Assembly (NCBI RefSeq): GCF_004349315.1
Contig: NZ_SMLH01000003.1
Location: 248,001-312,000 of the forward strand
Length of the DNA stretch: 64,000 nucleotides
Reading direction: 5' to 3'
Source: Flavobacterium ranwuense
GTDB taxonomy: Bacteria > Bacteroidota > Bacteroidia > Flavobacteriales > Flavobacteriaceae
Part shown: piece by piece, positions 44,098-52,984 of the stretch
Layout of the letters: the number at the start of each line of letters is the position of its first letter
How positions within the stretch are numbered: the first letter of the stretch is position 1
Position numbers and translations under genes: made by a program
The notes under the pieces: model-generated
Databases searched by the model: none
The model's input: the letters and a program-made list of their open reading frames with translations, nothing else
What the model was told of the DNA's origin: nothing

Positions 44098-44147
44098 ATA
44101 GTACCTATCTTTCATTCGACTTTAAGACTTTTGACTTTCGACTACTA

Positions 44148-44864
44148 TTAAGGATTCGTTGACCAAATACTACTATTTTTGATAAAAACGCGTCGGTTTA
44201 ATTTGAGTTGCGCGATGATTAATTCGGCCATGTCTTCTGCTTGCATGACTTTTTCCGGATTTCCATCAGTCAGTTTTAGTTCTTTGGCCATGTCAGTCGC
44301 AACAGTGCTTGGCGTTAAAGCCGTAACACGAATATTATGTTTTCGCACTTCCTGCATCAACGATTCTGTTAATCCTAAAACAGCAAATTTAGAAGCACTA
44401 TAAGCACTCGTTAAAGCATTTCCGCTTAATCCTGCTGTAGAAGAAATATTAATGATATCGCCCGTTTGTCTTTCTATCATATTTGGTAAAACGGCACGTG
44501 TTACATAATAGGTTCCCATAAGGTTTACTTGAATAATGCGTTCCCAATCCGTTGGTTCTAATTCTAAGAATTTTCCAAAAGCTGCTATTCCGGCATTGTT
44601 GATTAAAATATCAATAGTCCCAAATTCAGCCAATGCTTTGGCAACAGCAACATTTACCGAATTAATATCAGCAACATCAGCGGTTATTGCTAGTGCTTTT
44701 ACTCTTAAAGAACGCACTTTTGCCGCTACACTGTCTATTTCTTCCTGTGTTCTGGCGACCAAAATTACATTTACGCCTTCTTTGGCTAAGGCCAAAGCGA
44801 TTGCTTTACCAATTCCTTTTCCTGCGCCGGTGATTAGGGCATTTTTATTTTTTAAATCTGTCAT
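44148..44864 (-). CDS. FabG-like short-chain dehydrogenase
   Basis: A 238-aa SDR with NADP-binding [15 protein letters not shown], the NNAG strand ([17 protein letters not shown]), catalytic Ser in [10 protein letters not shown], Tyr and Lys in [10 protein letters not shown], and the PG-like [14 protein letters not shown]. All four SDR residues are present. Known for 3-oxoacyl-ACP reductases but also for many sugar or steroid dehydrogenases; the substrate is not clear. Followed after 150 bases by an unknown gene on the same strand. Confidence 0.88.
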   Translation of the reverse strand: MTDLKNKNALITGAGKGIGKAIALALAKEGVNVILVARTQEEIDSVAAKVRSLRVKALAITADVADINSVNVAVAKALAEFGTIDILINNAGIAAFGKFLELEPTDWERIIQVNLMGTYYVTRAVLPNMIERQTGDIINISSTAGLSGNALTSAYSASKFAVLGLTESLMQEVRKHNIRVTALTPSTVATDMAKELKLTDGNPEKVMQAEDMAELIIAQLKLNRRVFIKNSSIWSTNP

Positions 44865-45014
44865 TTTATGAGTTTTTTTTTATGCCAATAAAAGGCTAAG
44901 TTTCCTGTAAAAGTACCTCGTTTTACATTTGAAATCTATTTTGATTTTCTATTTAATCTAAATTTAACGTTCTGTTATTTTGGCTGAAACGAACATTTTT
45001 TAATCTAATGGACT

Positions 45015-45851
45015 TCACTTTAAATCCAAAGTCAATTTATAAATATCCGTTTCTAAAACTTCGGTGTCCTTGTCTTCACAAAGCAGGAACTCTATTTTTT
45101 CTTTTGAATTGGTGTATAAAGTCAATCCTTCGAATTTATGGGTGCTGCTAATTTTTTGAGTGAAATCGATTTTCATGGTTTTGAGGTTGATTCTCCCAAT
45201 AAGACTTCCTAAAACTTCGCCGTCATCATAAGTAGATTCGGTATCTTCGGCTGTGGCCAAAAAATAAATGCTATTATCGACTAAAACTGCGTCTGTAAAA
45301 CTGCTGCGTACTCCTTTTATTTTTGGGAGTTTGTAGGCGTTAGAAAGAATAGTAAAATCGTTGGTCAGGTTTTTTCCTTCGATGGTGAAAAGGACATTTT
45401 TATTGGAACTTCCGTTACCACGATTCAATAAAAACCAACTTTCTCCAGTATAGATGGCGCCTTCGATGTTGAAATCTTCGGGTTTTATTTCTCCAAAATT
45501 TTGCATTACTGCATACAAATCGGCTATATCATTTGTGGCAATTACCTTTTTATCGCTGGAGTTGAGTTGTATCATTTTATTCCTTTTTTCGGTGGAACCG
45601 GAGCCCAAAACATACAAACTATCACCAAAGTGGGTTATGGCTTCAAAATCAGCTTTGTCTTTTTTAAGGGTATTTTCTGTGGAATTTTCTAATAAGGGAT
45701 GGCGTTTTAAATTCAGGGAATCCATGTGGTACTCGTAAAGAAAACCGCTGTTGTCACCAATAATCAGTAGGGAATTGTCTTTGTAAATAAGCCCTGATGC
45801 TGACCCAATGCCGATGATTTGAAAGAGTAATTCGAGTGTGAATTTTTCCAT
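45015..45851 (-). CDS. Unknown, beta-propeller/esterase-like phytase-type protein
   Basis: A 278-aa protein not firmly recognised. It has repeating strands rather than helices (SGLIYKDNSLLIIGDNSGFLYEY, FEAITHFGDSLYVLGSG, FNIEGAIYTGESWFLLNRGNGSSNKN, FEGLTLYTNSKEKIEFLLCEDKD), like a DUF6929/esterase-like phytase-type beta-propeller. No signal peptide. Its regularly spaced F-E-A/G-x-T motifs support a repeated blade. Possibly a Flavobacteriaceae-specific family. Function unknown. Confidence 0.55.
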   Translation of the reverse strand: MEKFTLELLFQIIGIGSASGLIYKDNSLLIIGDNSGFLYEYHMDSLNLKRHPLLENSTENTLKKDKADFEAITHFGDSLYVLGSGSTEKRNKMIQLNSSDKKVIATNDIADLYAVMQNFGEIKPEDFNIEGAIYTGESWFLLNRGNGSSNKNVLFTIEGKNLTNDFTILSNAYKLPKIKGVRSSFTDAVLVDNSIYFLATAEDTESTYDDGEVLGSLIGRINLKTMKIDFTQKISSTHKFEGLTLYTNSKEKIEFLLCEDKDTEVLETDIYKLTLDLK

Positions 45852-45877
45852 TGTATTTGTTTTGAAAACGAGAGTCT

Positions 45878-45961
45878 AGCCCTGATGGAAGCGGTATCCT
45901 TTTCCTTTTTTTCTTTTAAAAAGGAAAAGATACAAGTGTACAGCAGGAAATAGCTCCTTAA
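45878..45961 (+). repeat. Dispersed stem-loop repeat (R4)
   Basis: Left TAGCCCTGATGGAAGCGGTATCC, a perfect 12-base stem CTTTTCCTTTTT / AAAAAGGAAAAG (45900-45911, 45919-45930), then GATACAAGTGTACAGC and right end AGGAAATAGCTCCTTA. It lies between divergent genes. Confidence 0.75.
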
Positions 45962-46001
45962 TATTTATTATATTTGAGTTTGCAAAGATAAATTATTTCT
46001 T

Positions 46002-46880
46002 ATGAAGTCTATAAATCCCAACGATTTTAAAGTGATTGACAAAATTGAATTGTCTAAAATCCCAACGAACTTGTTTAGCAAAGCTGATGATGAGGATAAA
46101 GAAGAAAAACTGGAGAAGGTGCAAGTAAAATTGAGTGAAATACAAGATGTGATGTATGCGCACAATCGCTATGGTGTTTTGGTTTGTTTACAAGGCATGG
46201 ATACCTCGGGAAAGGATAGTTTGATTCGGGAAGTTTTTAAGGAATTTAACTCACGCGGTGTTGTAGTTCATAGTTTTAAAACACCTAATTCAAGCGAGTT
46301 AGAACATGATTATTTGTGGAGACATTATTTGGTTTTACCTGAGAAAGGAAAGTTTACGGTTTTTAACAGATCGCATTATGAGAACGTTTTGGTCACACGC
46401 GTGCATCCGGAATATATTATGAATGAAAATTTGCCAGGAATTGAAAAGGTAGACGATATTACGCCGCAATTTTGGGAAAATAGAATGCAGCAAATCAATA
46501 ATTTTGAGAAGCACATTACGCAAAACGGGACTATTATGTTGAAATTCTTTTTACATATGAGTAAAGAAGAACAAAGACAACGCTTGTTACGCCGTTTAGA
46601 AGAACAAAAACACAACTGGAAATTTTCAACAGGTGATTTGAAAGAAAGAGAACGTTGGGATGATTATATGCATTATTACGAAGAAGCAATTAATAAAACA
46701 TCCACAGCATATGCGCCCTGGTACATCATTCCTGCTGATGATAAAGAAATGGCCCGTTATATTGTAGCCGAAATTATTTGGGAAGAAATGCAAAAACATA
46801 CTGATATTAAAGAACCTGAAATGGATGAAAAAATCAGAGGGAATATTGAATTGTATAAAGAAATATTGAAGAAAGAATAG
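46002..46880 (+). CDS. Polyphosphate kinase 2-family protein
   Basis: A 292-aa PPK2 enzyme, transferring phosphate from polyphosphate to a nucleotide or nucleoside diphosphate. Walker A is GMDTSGKDSLIREVF (about 67-81), the lid/basic segment HSFKTPNSSELEHDYLWR follows, and the Walker B-like strand reads VFNRSHYENVLVTRVHPE, where most PPK2 have DRSWYNR. It fits a single-domain class I/III PPK2; which nucleotide it uses is not clear. A perfect hairpin terminator follows. Confidence 0.9.
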   Translation: MKSINPNDFKVIDKIELSKIPTNLFSKADDEDKEEKLEKVQVKLSEIQDVMYAHNRYGVLVCLQGMDTSGKDSLIREVFKEFNSRGVVVHSFKTPNSSELEHDYLWRHYLVLPEKGKFTVFNRSHYENVLVTRVHPEYIMNENLPGIEKVDDITPQFWENRMQQINNFEKHITQNGTIMLKFFLHMSKEEQRQRLLRRLEEQKHNWKFSTGDLKERERWDDYMHYYEEAINKTSTAYAPWYIIPADDKEMARYIVAEIIWEEMQKHTDIKEPEMDEKIRGNIELYKEILKKE

Positions 46881-46885
46881 ACCAA

Positions 46886-46917
46886 AAAAAATGCGCTGAA
46901 TTTCAGCGCATTTTTTT
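46886..46917. terminator. Bidirectional terminator
   Basis: Perfect 15-base arms AAAAAATGCGCTGAA and TTCAGCGCATTTTTT (46886-46900, 46902-46916), between the convergent PPK2 and outer-membrane genes. Confidence 0.85.
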
Positions 46918-46935
46918 AACTAATTCAAAACAGTT

Positions 46936-47490
46936 TTATAGTTTGAAACCATAAGCAAGACGGACTCCAACTTGTCCTACACCTTTTCCTACTGAACCGT
47001 TATTGTTCACTTTTGCAAAGTCAGAATAGTGCTCATAATGTACGGATACGTCAATGTATTTTGAAGCATAACCAATACTTGGTGATAATAATAAAGAAGT
47101 TTTGTTGTAATCGTTAGTTACTGCAAAAGCAGCACCAGCTTCTCCCATTACATAAAATTGGTCATTCCATACGAAAGCTTTAAAACCTGCTTTAGCTGGA
47201 ATAAATCCTAGATCTTCCCCGTCAGCCTTACTTACAAATAAGTTGCTGAAACCAGTTGTTAAAGTTAAAGAGTATCTTTTTGATAAATCGTATTGAACTC
47301 TTGCATCAGCTCCTAGTGCTAATTTGTAAGGGTCACTAGTTGAGTACCCTGCATTTGCACCAAATCCTAAACGGAATCCTTGATCGTAATTTGTCGCTGC
47401 TTTTGTCGCTTCTTGTGCTTGTACATTGCTAGCAAACATCATTGCTATTGCAAATACAAATACCGTTTTAATTTTTCCTGTCATTTTCAT
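46936..47490 (-). CDS. Outer membrane beta-barrel protein
   Basis: A 184-aa protein with signal peptide (about 1-26, ending VQAQ) and amphipathic strands of a small outer membrane barrel: LGFGANAGYSTS, YSLTLTTGFSNLFV, GFKAFVWNDQFYVMGEAGAAF, SIGYASKYIDVSVHYEHYSDF and a C-terminal GQVGVRLAYGFKL. OmpA-like/OmpX-like in plan, with about eight strands. Function unknown. MTGKIK, two codons on, is an alternative start. Confidence 0.8.
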   Translation of the reverse strand: MKMTGKIKTVFVFAIAMMFASNVQAQEATKAATNYDQGFRLGFGANAGYSTSDPYKLALGADARVQYDLSKRYSLTLTTGFSNLFVSKADGEDLGFIPAKAGFKAFVWNDQFYVMGEAGAAFAVTNDYNKTSLLLSPSIGYASKYIDVSVHYEHYSDFAKVNNNGSVGKGVGQVGVRLAYGFKL

Positions 47491-47562
47491 AATTCTATTG
47501 TTTTGGTTATTATTCTTTTGTCGTTACTTCTATTTGTTTCTAAACGACTTTACAAATGTATA

Positions 47563-47570
47563 GCCCTCAT
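47563..47570 (-). promoter_or_regulatory. Promoter -7 element for beta-barrel gene
   Basis: CAAATGTA on the plus strand (TACATTTG toward the gene) about 73 bases before the ATG, leaving a leader near 70 bases. Confidence 0.45.
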
Positions 47571-47666
47571 AAGCCTGTTTTGTTATAGAATTATTTGGTT
47601 TTGTTATAGAATTCCTTGTTGAGTGCAAATAAGCAGTAAAAAAGTAGTGTTATATATGCAATAGTA

Positions 47667-47698
47667 TTGATGCAATTGAAAGCTTCTAATTATCTTTG
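47667..47698 (+). promoter_or_regulatory. Promoter for MATE exporter gene
   Basis: TATCTTTG at 47691-47698 with TTG at 47667-47669, 21 bases apart. Since transcription would start near 47702, translation must begin at the GTG at 47717, not at the upstream TTG at 47696. Confidence 0.5.
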
Positions 47699-47716
47699 CC
47701 ATCAAAAAAACAAAAA

Positions 47717-49096
47717 GTGAATTTATCTCAATACTTCAAAGAGTTTTCTTATAATATTAAATTAGCCTATCCTGTAGTTTTAGGAATGCTAGGTCATACA
47801 TTAATAGGTATCGTTGATAATTTCATGGTTGGCAAATTGGGGTCTACTGAATTAGCAGCCGTTTCACTGGGTAATAGCTTTATATTCATTGCTTTGTCTT
47901 TAGGGATAGGGTTTTCTACGGCAATCACACCGTTAGTCGCCGAGGCAGATGCCGAAAATGATGATCAAAAAATTCGTTCTACTTTTCATCACGGATTGCT
48001 TTTATGTACTGTTTTAGGAGTTGCATTATTTATTTTGACAGTGTTGTCAAAACAAATTATGTATTTGATGCATCAACCCAAAGAAGTGGCTGATATGGCC
48101 GCTCCTTATATTGATTGGGTTGCGTTTTCTTTGATTCCGGTGATCATATACCAAGGATACAAACAGTTTGCTGATGGTTTAGCCAAAACAAAATATTCAA
48201 TGTATGCTATTTTCATGGCTAACGTTGTGCATATCTTTTTTAATTACGTACTGATTTACGGAATTTGGTTTTTTCCAAAATTAGGAATTCTGGGAGCTGC
48301 ACTAGGAACTGTATTATCAAGGATAATGATGGTCGTTTTTATGCATTACCTGATGAAAAGAAATTTGGCATTGAAAAAATATTTCAAGAATTTCAGTTTC
48401 AAAGAAATACGAAAATCAATTTTGAAAAAAATTATCAATCTTGGTTTGCCTTCAGCAATGCAAATGTTGTTTGAAGTAACTTTGTTTACCGCTGCGATTT
48501 GGCTTTCAGGTTCTTTAGGAAAAAATAGCCAGGCTGCCAATCAGATTGCACTTATTTTGGCATCGTCAACTTTTATGGTAGCAATGGGTTTAAGCGTTAC
48601 AGCAATGATCCGAGTGAGTCATACCAAAGGAATGAACGATTACAAAAATTTGATTACTGTAGCACGATCTATTTTTCTATTAGCAATTATACTTGAAACA
48701 TTTTTTGCGATAATCTTTGTGGTATTTCATAATTTTTTACCGCATTTATTCTTGAATATGACGGATTCAGCTCAGATGATTGATAACGAAGAAATCATCA
48801 TTATAACTTCAAAATTACTATTGATTGCAGCCATTTTCCAAATCTCGGATGGAATTCAAGTCGTTGTTTTGGGAGCTTTGCGAGGTTTGCAAGATGTAAA
48901 AATACCAATGTACATTACCTTTGTGGCATACTGGATTATTGGGTTTCCTATTTCCTATTATTTAGGGAAATATACCGAGCTGAAAGCCGTTGGAATCTGG
49001 ATAGGACTTTTGGCAGGATTAACCGCTGCCGCTTTATTTTTGTATATTCGCTTTGCGAGATTAACAAGAAAATTAGTTTTAAAGAATCTTAAATAA
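47717..49096 (+). CDS. MATE-family efflux transporter (NorM-like)
   Basis: A 459-aa inner-membrane exporter with twelve TM segments. The first half has LAYPVVLGMLGHTLIGIVDNFMVGKLGSTELAAVSLGNSF and the second half GLPSAMQMLFEVTLFTAAIWLSGSLGKNSQAANQIALIL, the two-fold symmetry of MATE proteins. It exports drugs or metabolites using a cation gradient; substrate not known. The start is the GTG at 47717 (see promoter). Confidence 0.9.
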   Translation: MNLSQYFKEFSYNIKLAYPVVLGMLGHTLIGIVDNFMVGKLGSTELAAVSLGNSFIFIALSLGIGFSTAITPLVAEADAENDDQKIRSTFHHGLLLCTVLGVALFILTVLSKQIMYLMHQPKEVADMAAPYIDWVAFSLIPVIIYQGYKQFADGLAKTKYSMYAIFMANVVHIFFNYVLIYGIWFFPKLGILGAALGTVLSRIMMVVFMHYLMKRNLALKKYFKNFSFKEIRKSILKKIINLGLPSAMQMLFEVTLFTAAIWLSGSLGKNSQAANQIALILASSTFMVAMGLSVTAMIRVSHTKGMNDYKNLITVARSIFLLAIILETFFAIIFVVFHNFLPHLFLNMTDSAQMIDNEEIIIITSKLLLIAAIFQISDGIQVVVLGALRGLQDVKIPMYITFVAYWIIGFPISYYLGKYTELKAVGIWIGLLAGLTAAALFLYIRFARLTRKLVLKNLK

Positions 49097-49171
49097 ATAA
49101 TGTGTTACAATGTAACTTCTAATTTCTTTATTCGTATAATAAGCGTGTAAACCAAACTAATCTATCAAAAA

Positions 49172-50080
49172 ATGATACTATTTATTATTCTTGGAATAAT
49201 TTTATTAATTTTAAGTTTTACATTAAAAAGCAATGTAAATCCGTTTTCTAAATTTGCTAATGCTCTGAAAATCAGTGGAGGTTTACTAATCGCTTTGGGA
49301 TTATTTTCTTCAATGTTTAAACAAATTGACGCGGGTAAAGTGGGAGTTCAATCGCTGTACGGAAGTGTACAGCCCGATGTTCTTGAAAGTGGTTTACATT
49401 TGATAAACCCATTATTGGATGTTACTGAATTTGATATTCAAACTCAAAACTACACCATGTCAGCAATTCATGGAGAAGGTGCTCAAGCAGGTGACGATGC
49501 TATTCGTGTTTTGTCAAATGACGGTCTGGAAGTGATCATTGATTTGACCGTTTTATTCCGTGTTTCTCCAGAATCAGCACCAAAAATTTTCAAACAAATT
49601 GGAGTTGATTATTCGGATAAAATTGTACGTCCCGTAACTAGAACACGTATTCGTGATAACGCGGTTTATTATGATGCAGTAGCCTTATATTCTACCAAAA
49701 GAAATGAATTTCAGCAACGAATTTTCAAAACTATTGAAACTGATTTTAAAACTAGAGGATTAGTTTTAGAGCAATTGTTAATTAGAAATATCAATCTTCC
49801 TACTTCTGTAAAAACAACTATTGAAAGTAAAATAAATGCCGAACAAGATGCACAAAAAATGACTTTTGTACTTCAAAAAGAAAAACAGGAAGCAGAACGA
49901 AAAAGAGTGGAAGCTCAAGGTATTGCGGATTATCAAAGAATTATTTCGACAGGTTTGTCAGATAAACAATTACAATACGAACAAATAAAAGCACAAAAAG
50001 AACTAGCGGCTTCTGCTAACACTAAAATTATTTTTATGAATGGTAGAGGGAATGCTCCAGTTATTCTTTCTGATAAATAG
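49172..50080 (+). CDS. Prohibitin/SPFH-domain membrane protein
   Basis: A 302-aa SPFH (band 7) protein. Two short hydrophobic stretches at the start (3-20, 34-48) anchor it; the SPFH domain (about 50-200, VGVQSLYGSVQPDVLESGLHLINPLLDV) is followed by a coiled coil (EQDAQKMTFVLQKEKQEAERKRVEAQGIADYQ). Prohibitin types form membrane rings that hold proteases such as FtsH. None is near. A palindrome-rich gap follows. Confidence 0.88.
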   Translation: MILFIILGIILLILSFTLKSNVNPFSKFANALKISGGLLIALGLFSSMFKQIDAGKVGVQSLYGSVQPDVLESGLHLINPLLDVTEFDIQTQNYTMSAIHGEGAQAGDDAIRVLSNDGLEVIIDLTVLFRVSPESAPKIFKQIGVDYSDKIVRPVTRTRIRDNAVYYDAVALYSTKRNEFQQRIFKTIETDFKTRGLVLEQLLIRNINLPTSVKTTIESKINAEQDAQKMTFVLQKEKQEAERKRVEAQGIADYQRIISTGLSDKQLQYEQIKAQKELAASANTKIIFMNGRGNAPVILSDK

Positions 50081-50093
50081 ATTTTAAAAAAGT

Positions 50094-50148
50094 TTATTCG
50101 GTTATTTGTTTAATCGTTTAAGCGAATAACCAAAAACAACGATTAAAC
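50094..50148. repeat. Palindromic intergenic element related to 39406-39459
   Basis: TTATTCGGTTATTTGTTTAATCG followed by AAGCGAATAACC, with arms GTTTAATCGTT / AACGATTAAAC (50108-50118, 50138-50148). The word TTCGGTTATTTG and the TTTAATCG centre match the palindrome upstream of the sigma-54-type regulator. It lies just before a small unknown gene. Confidence 0.5.
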
Positions 50149-50156
50149 ATAAAAAA

Positions 50157-50384
50157 ATGGAATTACCAAAATTTTTACTAGGCGACAATACTGATTTTCC
50201 GGAAGATATTTTTATCATACACTTAGATTATCCAAGATTCATCATCAATCTAAAAGATGATGAGGTAGAGTTTATGGAGGAAGCAGAGGATCTTGACGAA
50301 GCAGAATTAAATGCTGAAATGGAAGGATTAATCGTTCTTGCCAATGAATTTTATGACCGAGAAATTAAACTTTACGAAGAGTAG
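50157..50384 (+). CDS. Unknown small acidic protein
   Basis: A 75-aa, strongly acidic, soluble protein (FLLGDNTDFPEDIFIIHLDYPRFIINLKDDEVEFMEEAEDLDEAELNAEMEGLIVLANEFYDREI). No signal peptide or membrane segment. It has a protein-like codon pattern and a start codon right after the palindrome. The next gene starts 19 bases past its stop. Not recognised; possibly conserved in the family. Confidence 0.6.
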   Translation: MELPKFLLGDNTDFPEDIFIIHLDYPRFIINLKDDEVEFMEEAEDLDEAELNAEMEGLIVLANEFYDREIKLYEE

Positions 50385-50403
50385 GTTTTTAACATCAAGT
50401 TTT

Positions 50404-50643
50404 ATGAAAAAAATATTTGTAGTGTTTTTGGCTTTATGTGGTGTCGGATTCGTTTTAAAAGGAATATTTGGTTTTTTTCCTTTGAATTTTAGGACAATTT
50501 CTGAAAATAATTATTCCTATGATTTAGGACATAATTTTGGTTATTTAATAGCTAAAGTTGCTAAAATTATTATTGGGGTGTTTTTAATTAAATACACTTA
50601 TGATTGGTTTAGGGATGAAAATAAAATGCAAGAAAAAATATAA
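50404..50643 (+). CDS. Unknown small membrane protein
   Basis: A 79-aa protein with two hydrophobic segments (about 3-25, and 50-68) separated by a polar loop with NNYSYDLGHNFGY, and a charged tail DWFRDENKMQEKI. The open frame runs further upstream to 50338 inside the preceding gene, but MKKIFVVFLALCG at 50404 is the natural start. Nothing more can be said. Confidence 0.55.
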   Translation: MKKIFVVFLALCGVGFVLKGIFGFFPLNFRTISENNYSYDLGHNFGYLIAKVAKIIIGVFLIKYTYDWFRDENKMQEKI

Positions 50644-50719
50644 ACTTAGGGTGAAAGGAAATAATTTGCTGTTTTACAGCAAATTGAAAAATGGATTAAA
50701 ATAATTTTTTATAATCTAG

Positions 50720-50845
50720 GTACAGATTTAATAATTTTTGGGCGGCTGCAAAGGGTGAAATTTCATCATTTTGCACCGCCTTTTTGTTTTCCTTTTTTTA
50801 ATTTTTTTGGATGATTGAAAATAAATTTTACATTTAAAGAAATTA
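50720..50845 (-). pseudogene. Decayed copy of the meaB 3' end
   Basis: On the minus strand this segment encodes a degenerate copy of the MeaB C-terminus: FNHPKKLKK, then a +1 frameshift, then KKAVQNDEISPFAAAQKLLNLYLDY, against FYNHPEIKK...NKKAVQNDEISPFAAAQLLLEKYFKV in the true gene. Positions 50742-50779 are identical, over 38 bases, to 51789-51826; the flanks match only loosely. The copy has no start and no function as a protein. Confidence 0.8.
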
Positions 50846-50963
50846 GTGGTAATTTTAACAGGCTAGCTTTTAAGGTGTTAAAATCTAAAAAACAATAAAA
50901 ATTTGGGTAACAAAAACTAACCTCTATTGATATACAACTATAAACCATTAAATCTAAACCGTC

Positions 50964-51722
50964 ATGAAGAATGCAAAAACAATTTCAAAAGTCCTTCTCT
51001 TTATATTTTTATTGGCGCAAAATAGTTTTGCTCAATTAAAAAATTCAGACGGATCTAAAAAAGAGAAAAAGGCACAAACAGACAATTCTTTAAATGAAAA
51101 AAGCAATATAAATAGCATAAATGGGGGAATGCCAAATAGAATTTCGATGAATGTTACCGTTCCAAAACAGACTCAAGGGGCAACATTTGGCGAAAAAGTG
51201 AATGCGGGTAAAATAAATGTGATTTTAGTTGAAAGAGGTTGTGTCGTTTTATTTCCTTCAAATACAGGATATAGGGTCAATACCGCCAATAATAGTATTG
51301 TTGAATTGTCTAAAAATGAGAGTCTCGCTTTTGATGAAAAAGTAAATCAAAGGCTACATGCCGCTGGTGGAGCATTATCGCAAGGTGCTTCGTTATTGGG
51401 CGGTGCTTTACCGGGTGGCGCTATTATTTCGGCAGCAGTTTCAAGTGTGGGTAATTTAGCAGGAGGTGCTGGAGGAGGTGCAGCTTCAGCTTCGTATGCA
51501 AAAACTGGAAAACTGTTTTGGAAAATGGAAGATAACGATAACGATTCGATGCTGGAATTACAAGAAGGGGATTTCGAATTAGTATTTGTTATTGTTGAAA
51601 AACCGACTTCGGGTATAAAAGATACCTTAAAGACTCAGGTTCGCATTGGTTTTACCATAGAAAATAGTGTTTTAAAAACGAAACACGATACTGCTAAAAA
51701 TTCAGTGGGAAATATTCGTTAA
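50964..51722 (+). CDS. Exported glycine-zipper protein of unknown function
   Basis: A 252-aa protein with a clear signal peptide (MKNAKTISKVLLFIFLLAQNSFAQ). After a polar N-terminal region (25-75) and a beta-like stretch (76-125, NVILVERGCVVLFPSNTG), there is a striking small-residue region at 133-176 made of repeated GG, GA and AS words (HAAGGALSQGASLLGGALPGG...AGGAGGGAASA) with few hydrophilic residues, i.e. a glycine zipper that may insert in a membrane. A C-terminal strand-rich domain follows (ELVFVIVEK, VRIGFTIENS). No known family. The gene is bracketed by the meaB 3' repeat. Confidence 0.65.
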   Translation: MKNAKTISKVLLFIFLLAQNSFAQLKNSDGSKKEKKAQTDNSLNEKSNINSINGGMPNRISMNVTVPKQTQGATFGEKVNAGKINVILVERGCVVLFPSNTGYRVNTANNSIVELSKNESLAFDEKVNQRLHAAGGALSQGASLLGGALPGGAIISAAVSSVGNLAGGAGGGAASASYAKTGKLFWKMEDNDNDSMLELQEGDFELVFVIVEKPTSGIKDTLKTQVRIGFTIENSVLKTKHDTAKNSVGNIR

Positions 51723-51754
51723 AAAAGGCTTTGTGAAATTGGAGTGATTCAGTA

Positions 51755-52843
51755 CTAAACTTTAAAATACTTTTCTAATAATAGTTGAGCGGCTGCAAAG
51801 GGTGAAATTTCATCATTTTGCACCGCTTTTTTGTTTAGTTCCAATGATTTTTTAATTTCCGGATGGTTGTAAAAATTGGTCTTCAATTGTTCATTGATGG
51901 TCTCTAACATCCAATATTGATTCTGCTCTTTTCGTTTTGCAAAGAAATAGTTATTGCCTTTTGTCAGCTCCAGGAATTTTTGAATGGTTTCCCAAACATC
52001 GGGTATTCCTTGATGGGTAATGGCGCTACAAGCAGCCGTTGTAGGTGTCCAACCTGATTTTTTAGCAGGAAAAAGATGCAATGCTCTCTTGAACTCTAAT
52101 TTAGCTAAATTTGCTTTTCTAATATTATCACCATCAGCTTTGTTGATGACAATAGCATCAGCCATTTCCATGATTCCGCGTTTAATACCCTGCAATTCAT
52201 CACCCGCTCCTGAAATTTTTAATAGCAGAAAAAAATCAACCATACTGTGAACGGCGGTTTCGCTTTGTCCTACGCCAACGGTTTCTATGATTATGGTGTC
52301 AAAACCGGCAGCTTCACAAAGAGTAATTGTTTCGCGGGTTTTTCGAGCGACACCTCCCAGTGTTTCTCCCGAAGCTGATGGACGTATAAAAGCATTCTTG
52401 TCTTTAACTAATTCTTCCATTCGGGTTTTATCACCCAAAATACTTCCATGCGAAATCGTACTGCTGGGATCCACCGCCAAAACAGCTACTTTCTTTCCTA
52501 AACTAGTTAAGTATTTTCCAAAAGCTTCAATAAACGTGCTTTTTCCAACACCGGGAACTCCAGTAATTCCTATTCTGACAGATTTGTTAGCATAAGGCAA
52601 ACAGGCATTTATGACTTCATTGGCTTTTGACAAATGGCTTACACTCGTACTTTCCACTAAAGTAATCGCACGGCTCAGAGCAGTTATATTTTCCGCTAAA
52701 ATTCCTTCAACGAGTTCTTTTGCCGAAGGTTGTATTTTTCTAAATTGCTGAATATGGCCAACAGCCACAGCGCTGATAATTTCAGGAGGAGAAATACCGG
52801 GTTTTTCGTTTAAGGCGCTTGGATGATATTTTTTATTTGGCAA
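51755..52843 (-). CDS. meaB: MeaB/ArgK-type GTPase for methylmalonyl-CoA mutase
   Basis: A 362-aa G3E GTPase that protects and loads methylmalonyl-CoA mutase with B12. P-loop GVPGVGKST (95-103), DPSS in AVDPSSTISHGSILGDKTRM, the switch region ETVGVGQSETAV, and NKADGDN are all present. It matches mutA and mutB of the window, 34-38 kb away, so it serves the same pathway. Its last 40 codons recur as a decayed copy at 50720-50845. Confidence 0.94.
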   Translation of the reverse strand: MPNKKYHPSALNEKPGISPPEIISAVAVGHIQQFRKIQPSAKELVEGILAENITALSRAITLVESTSVSHLSKANEVINACLPYANKSVRIGITGVPGVGKSTFIEAFGKYLTSLGKKVAVLAVDPSSTISHGSILGDKTRMEELVKDKNAFIRPSASGETLGGVARKTRETITLCEAAGFDTIIIETVGVGQSETAVHSMVDFFLLLKISGAGDELQGIKRGIMEMADAIVINKADGDNIRKANLAKLEFKRALHLFPAKKSGWTPTTAACSAITHQGIPDVWETIQKFLELTKGNNYFFAKRKEQNQYWMLETINEQLKTNFYNHPEIKKSLELNKKAVQNDEISPFAAAQLLLEKYFKV

Positions 52844-52878
52844 AATAATTTATTTGAAAAGTAAAAGTAGTGAAAACA

Positions 52879-52918
52879 AAAACAGTTTCAAAAAGCAACT
52901 GCCTTATGAAACTGTTTT
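52879..52918. repeat. Inverted repeat downstream of meaB start side
   Basis: Perfect 12-base arms AAAACAGTTTCA and TGAAACTGTTTT (52879-52890, 52907-52918) with a 16-base loop. It lies just upstream of the meaB start, not after a gene, so it is not a terminator for meaB. Confidence 0.6.
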
Positions 52919-52984
52919 ATTGGTCCCAAAAATAGTTAAAACTTTGCACTTTAGTGCATTTCGCTTTCAGCTTCTAAAAATATT

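Noticed and set aside
50338..50403. Upstream extension of the small membrane protein
   Set aside because: It overlaps the end of the preceding gene and adds residues that are not needed for the membrane protein.
50766..50948. 60-aa minus-strand open frame
   Set aside because: Its C-terminal part is the frameshifted meaB relic; the rest has no coding character.
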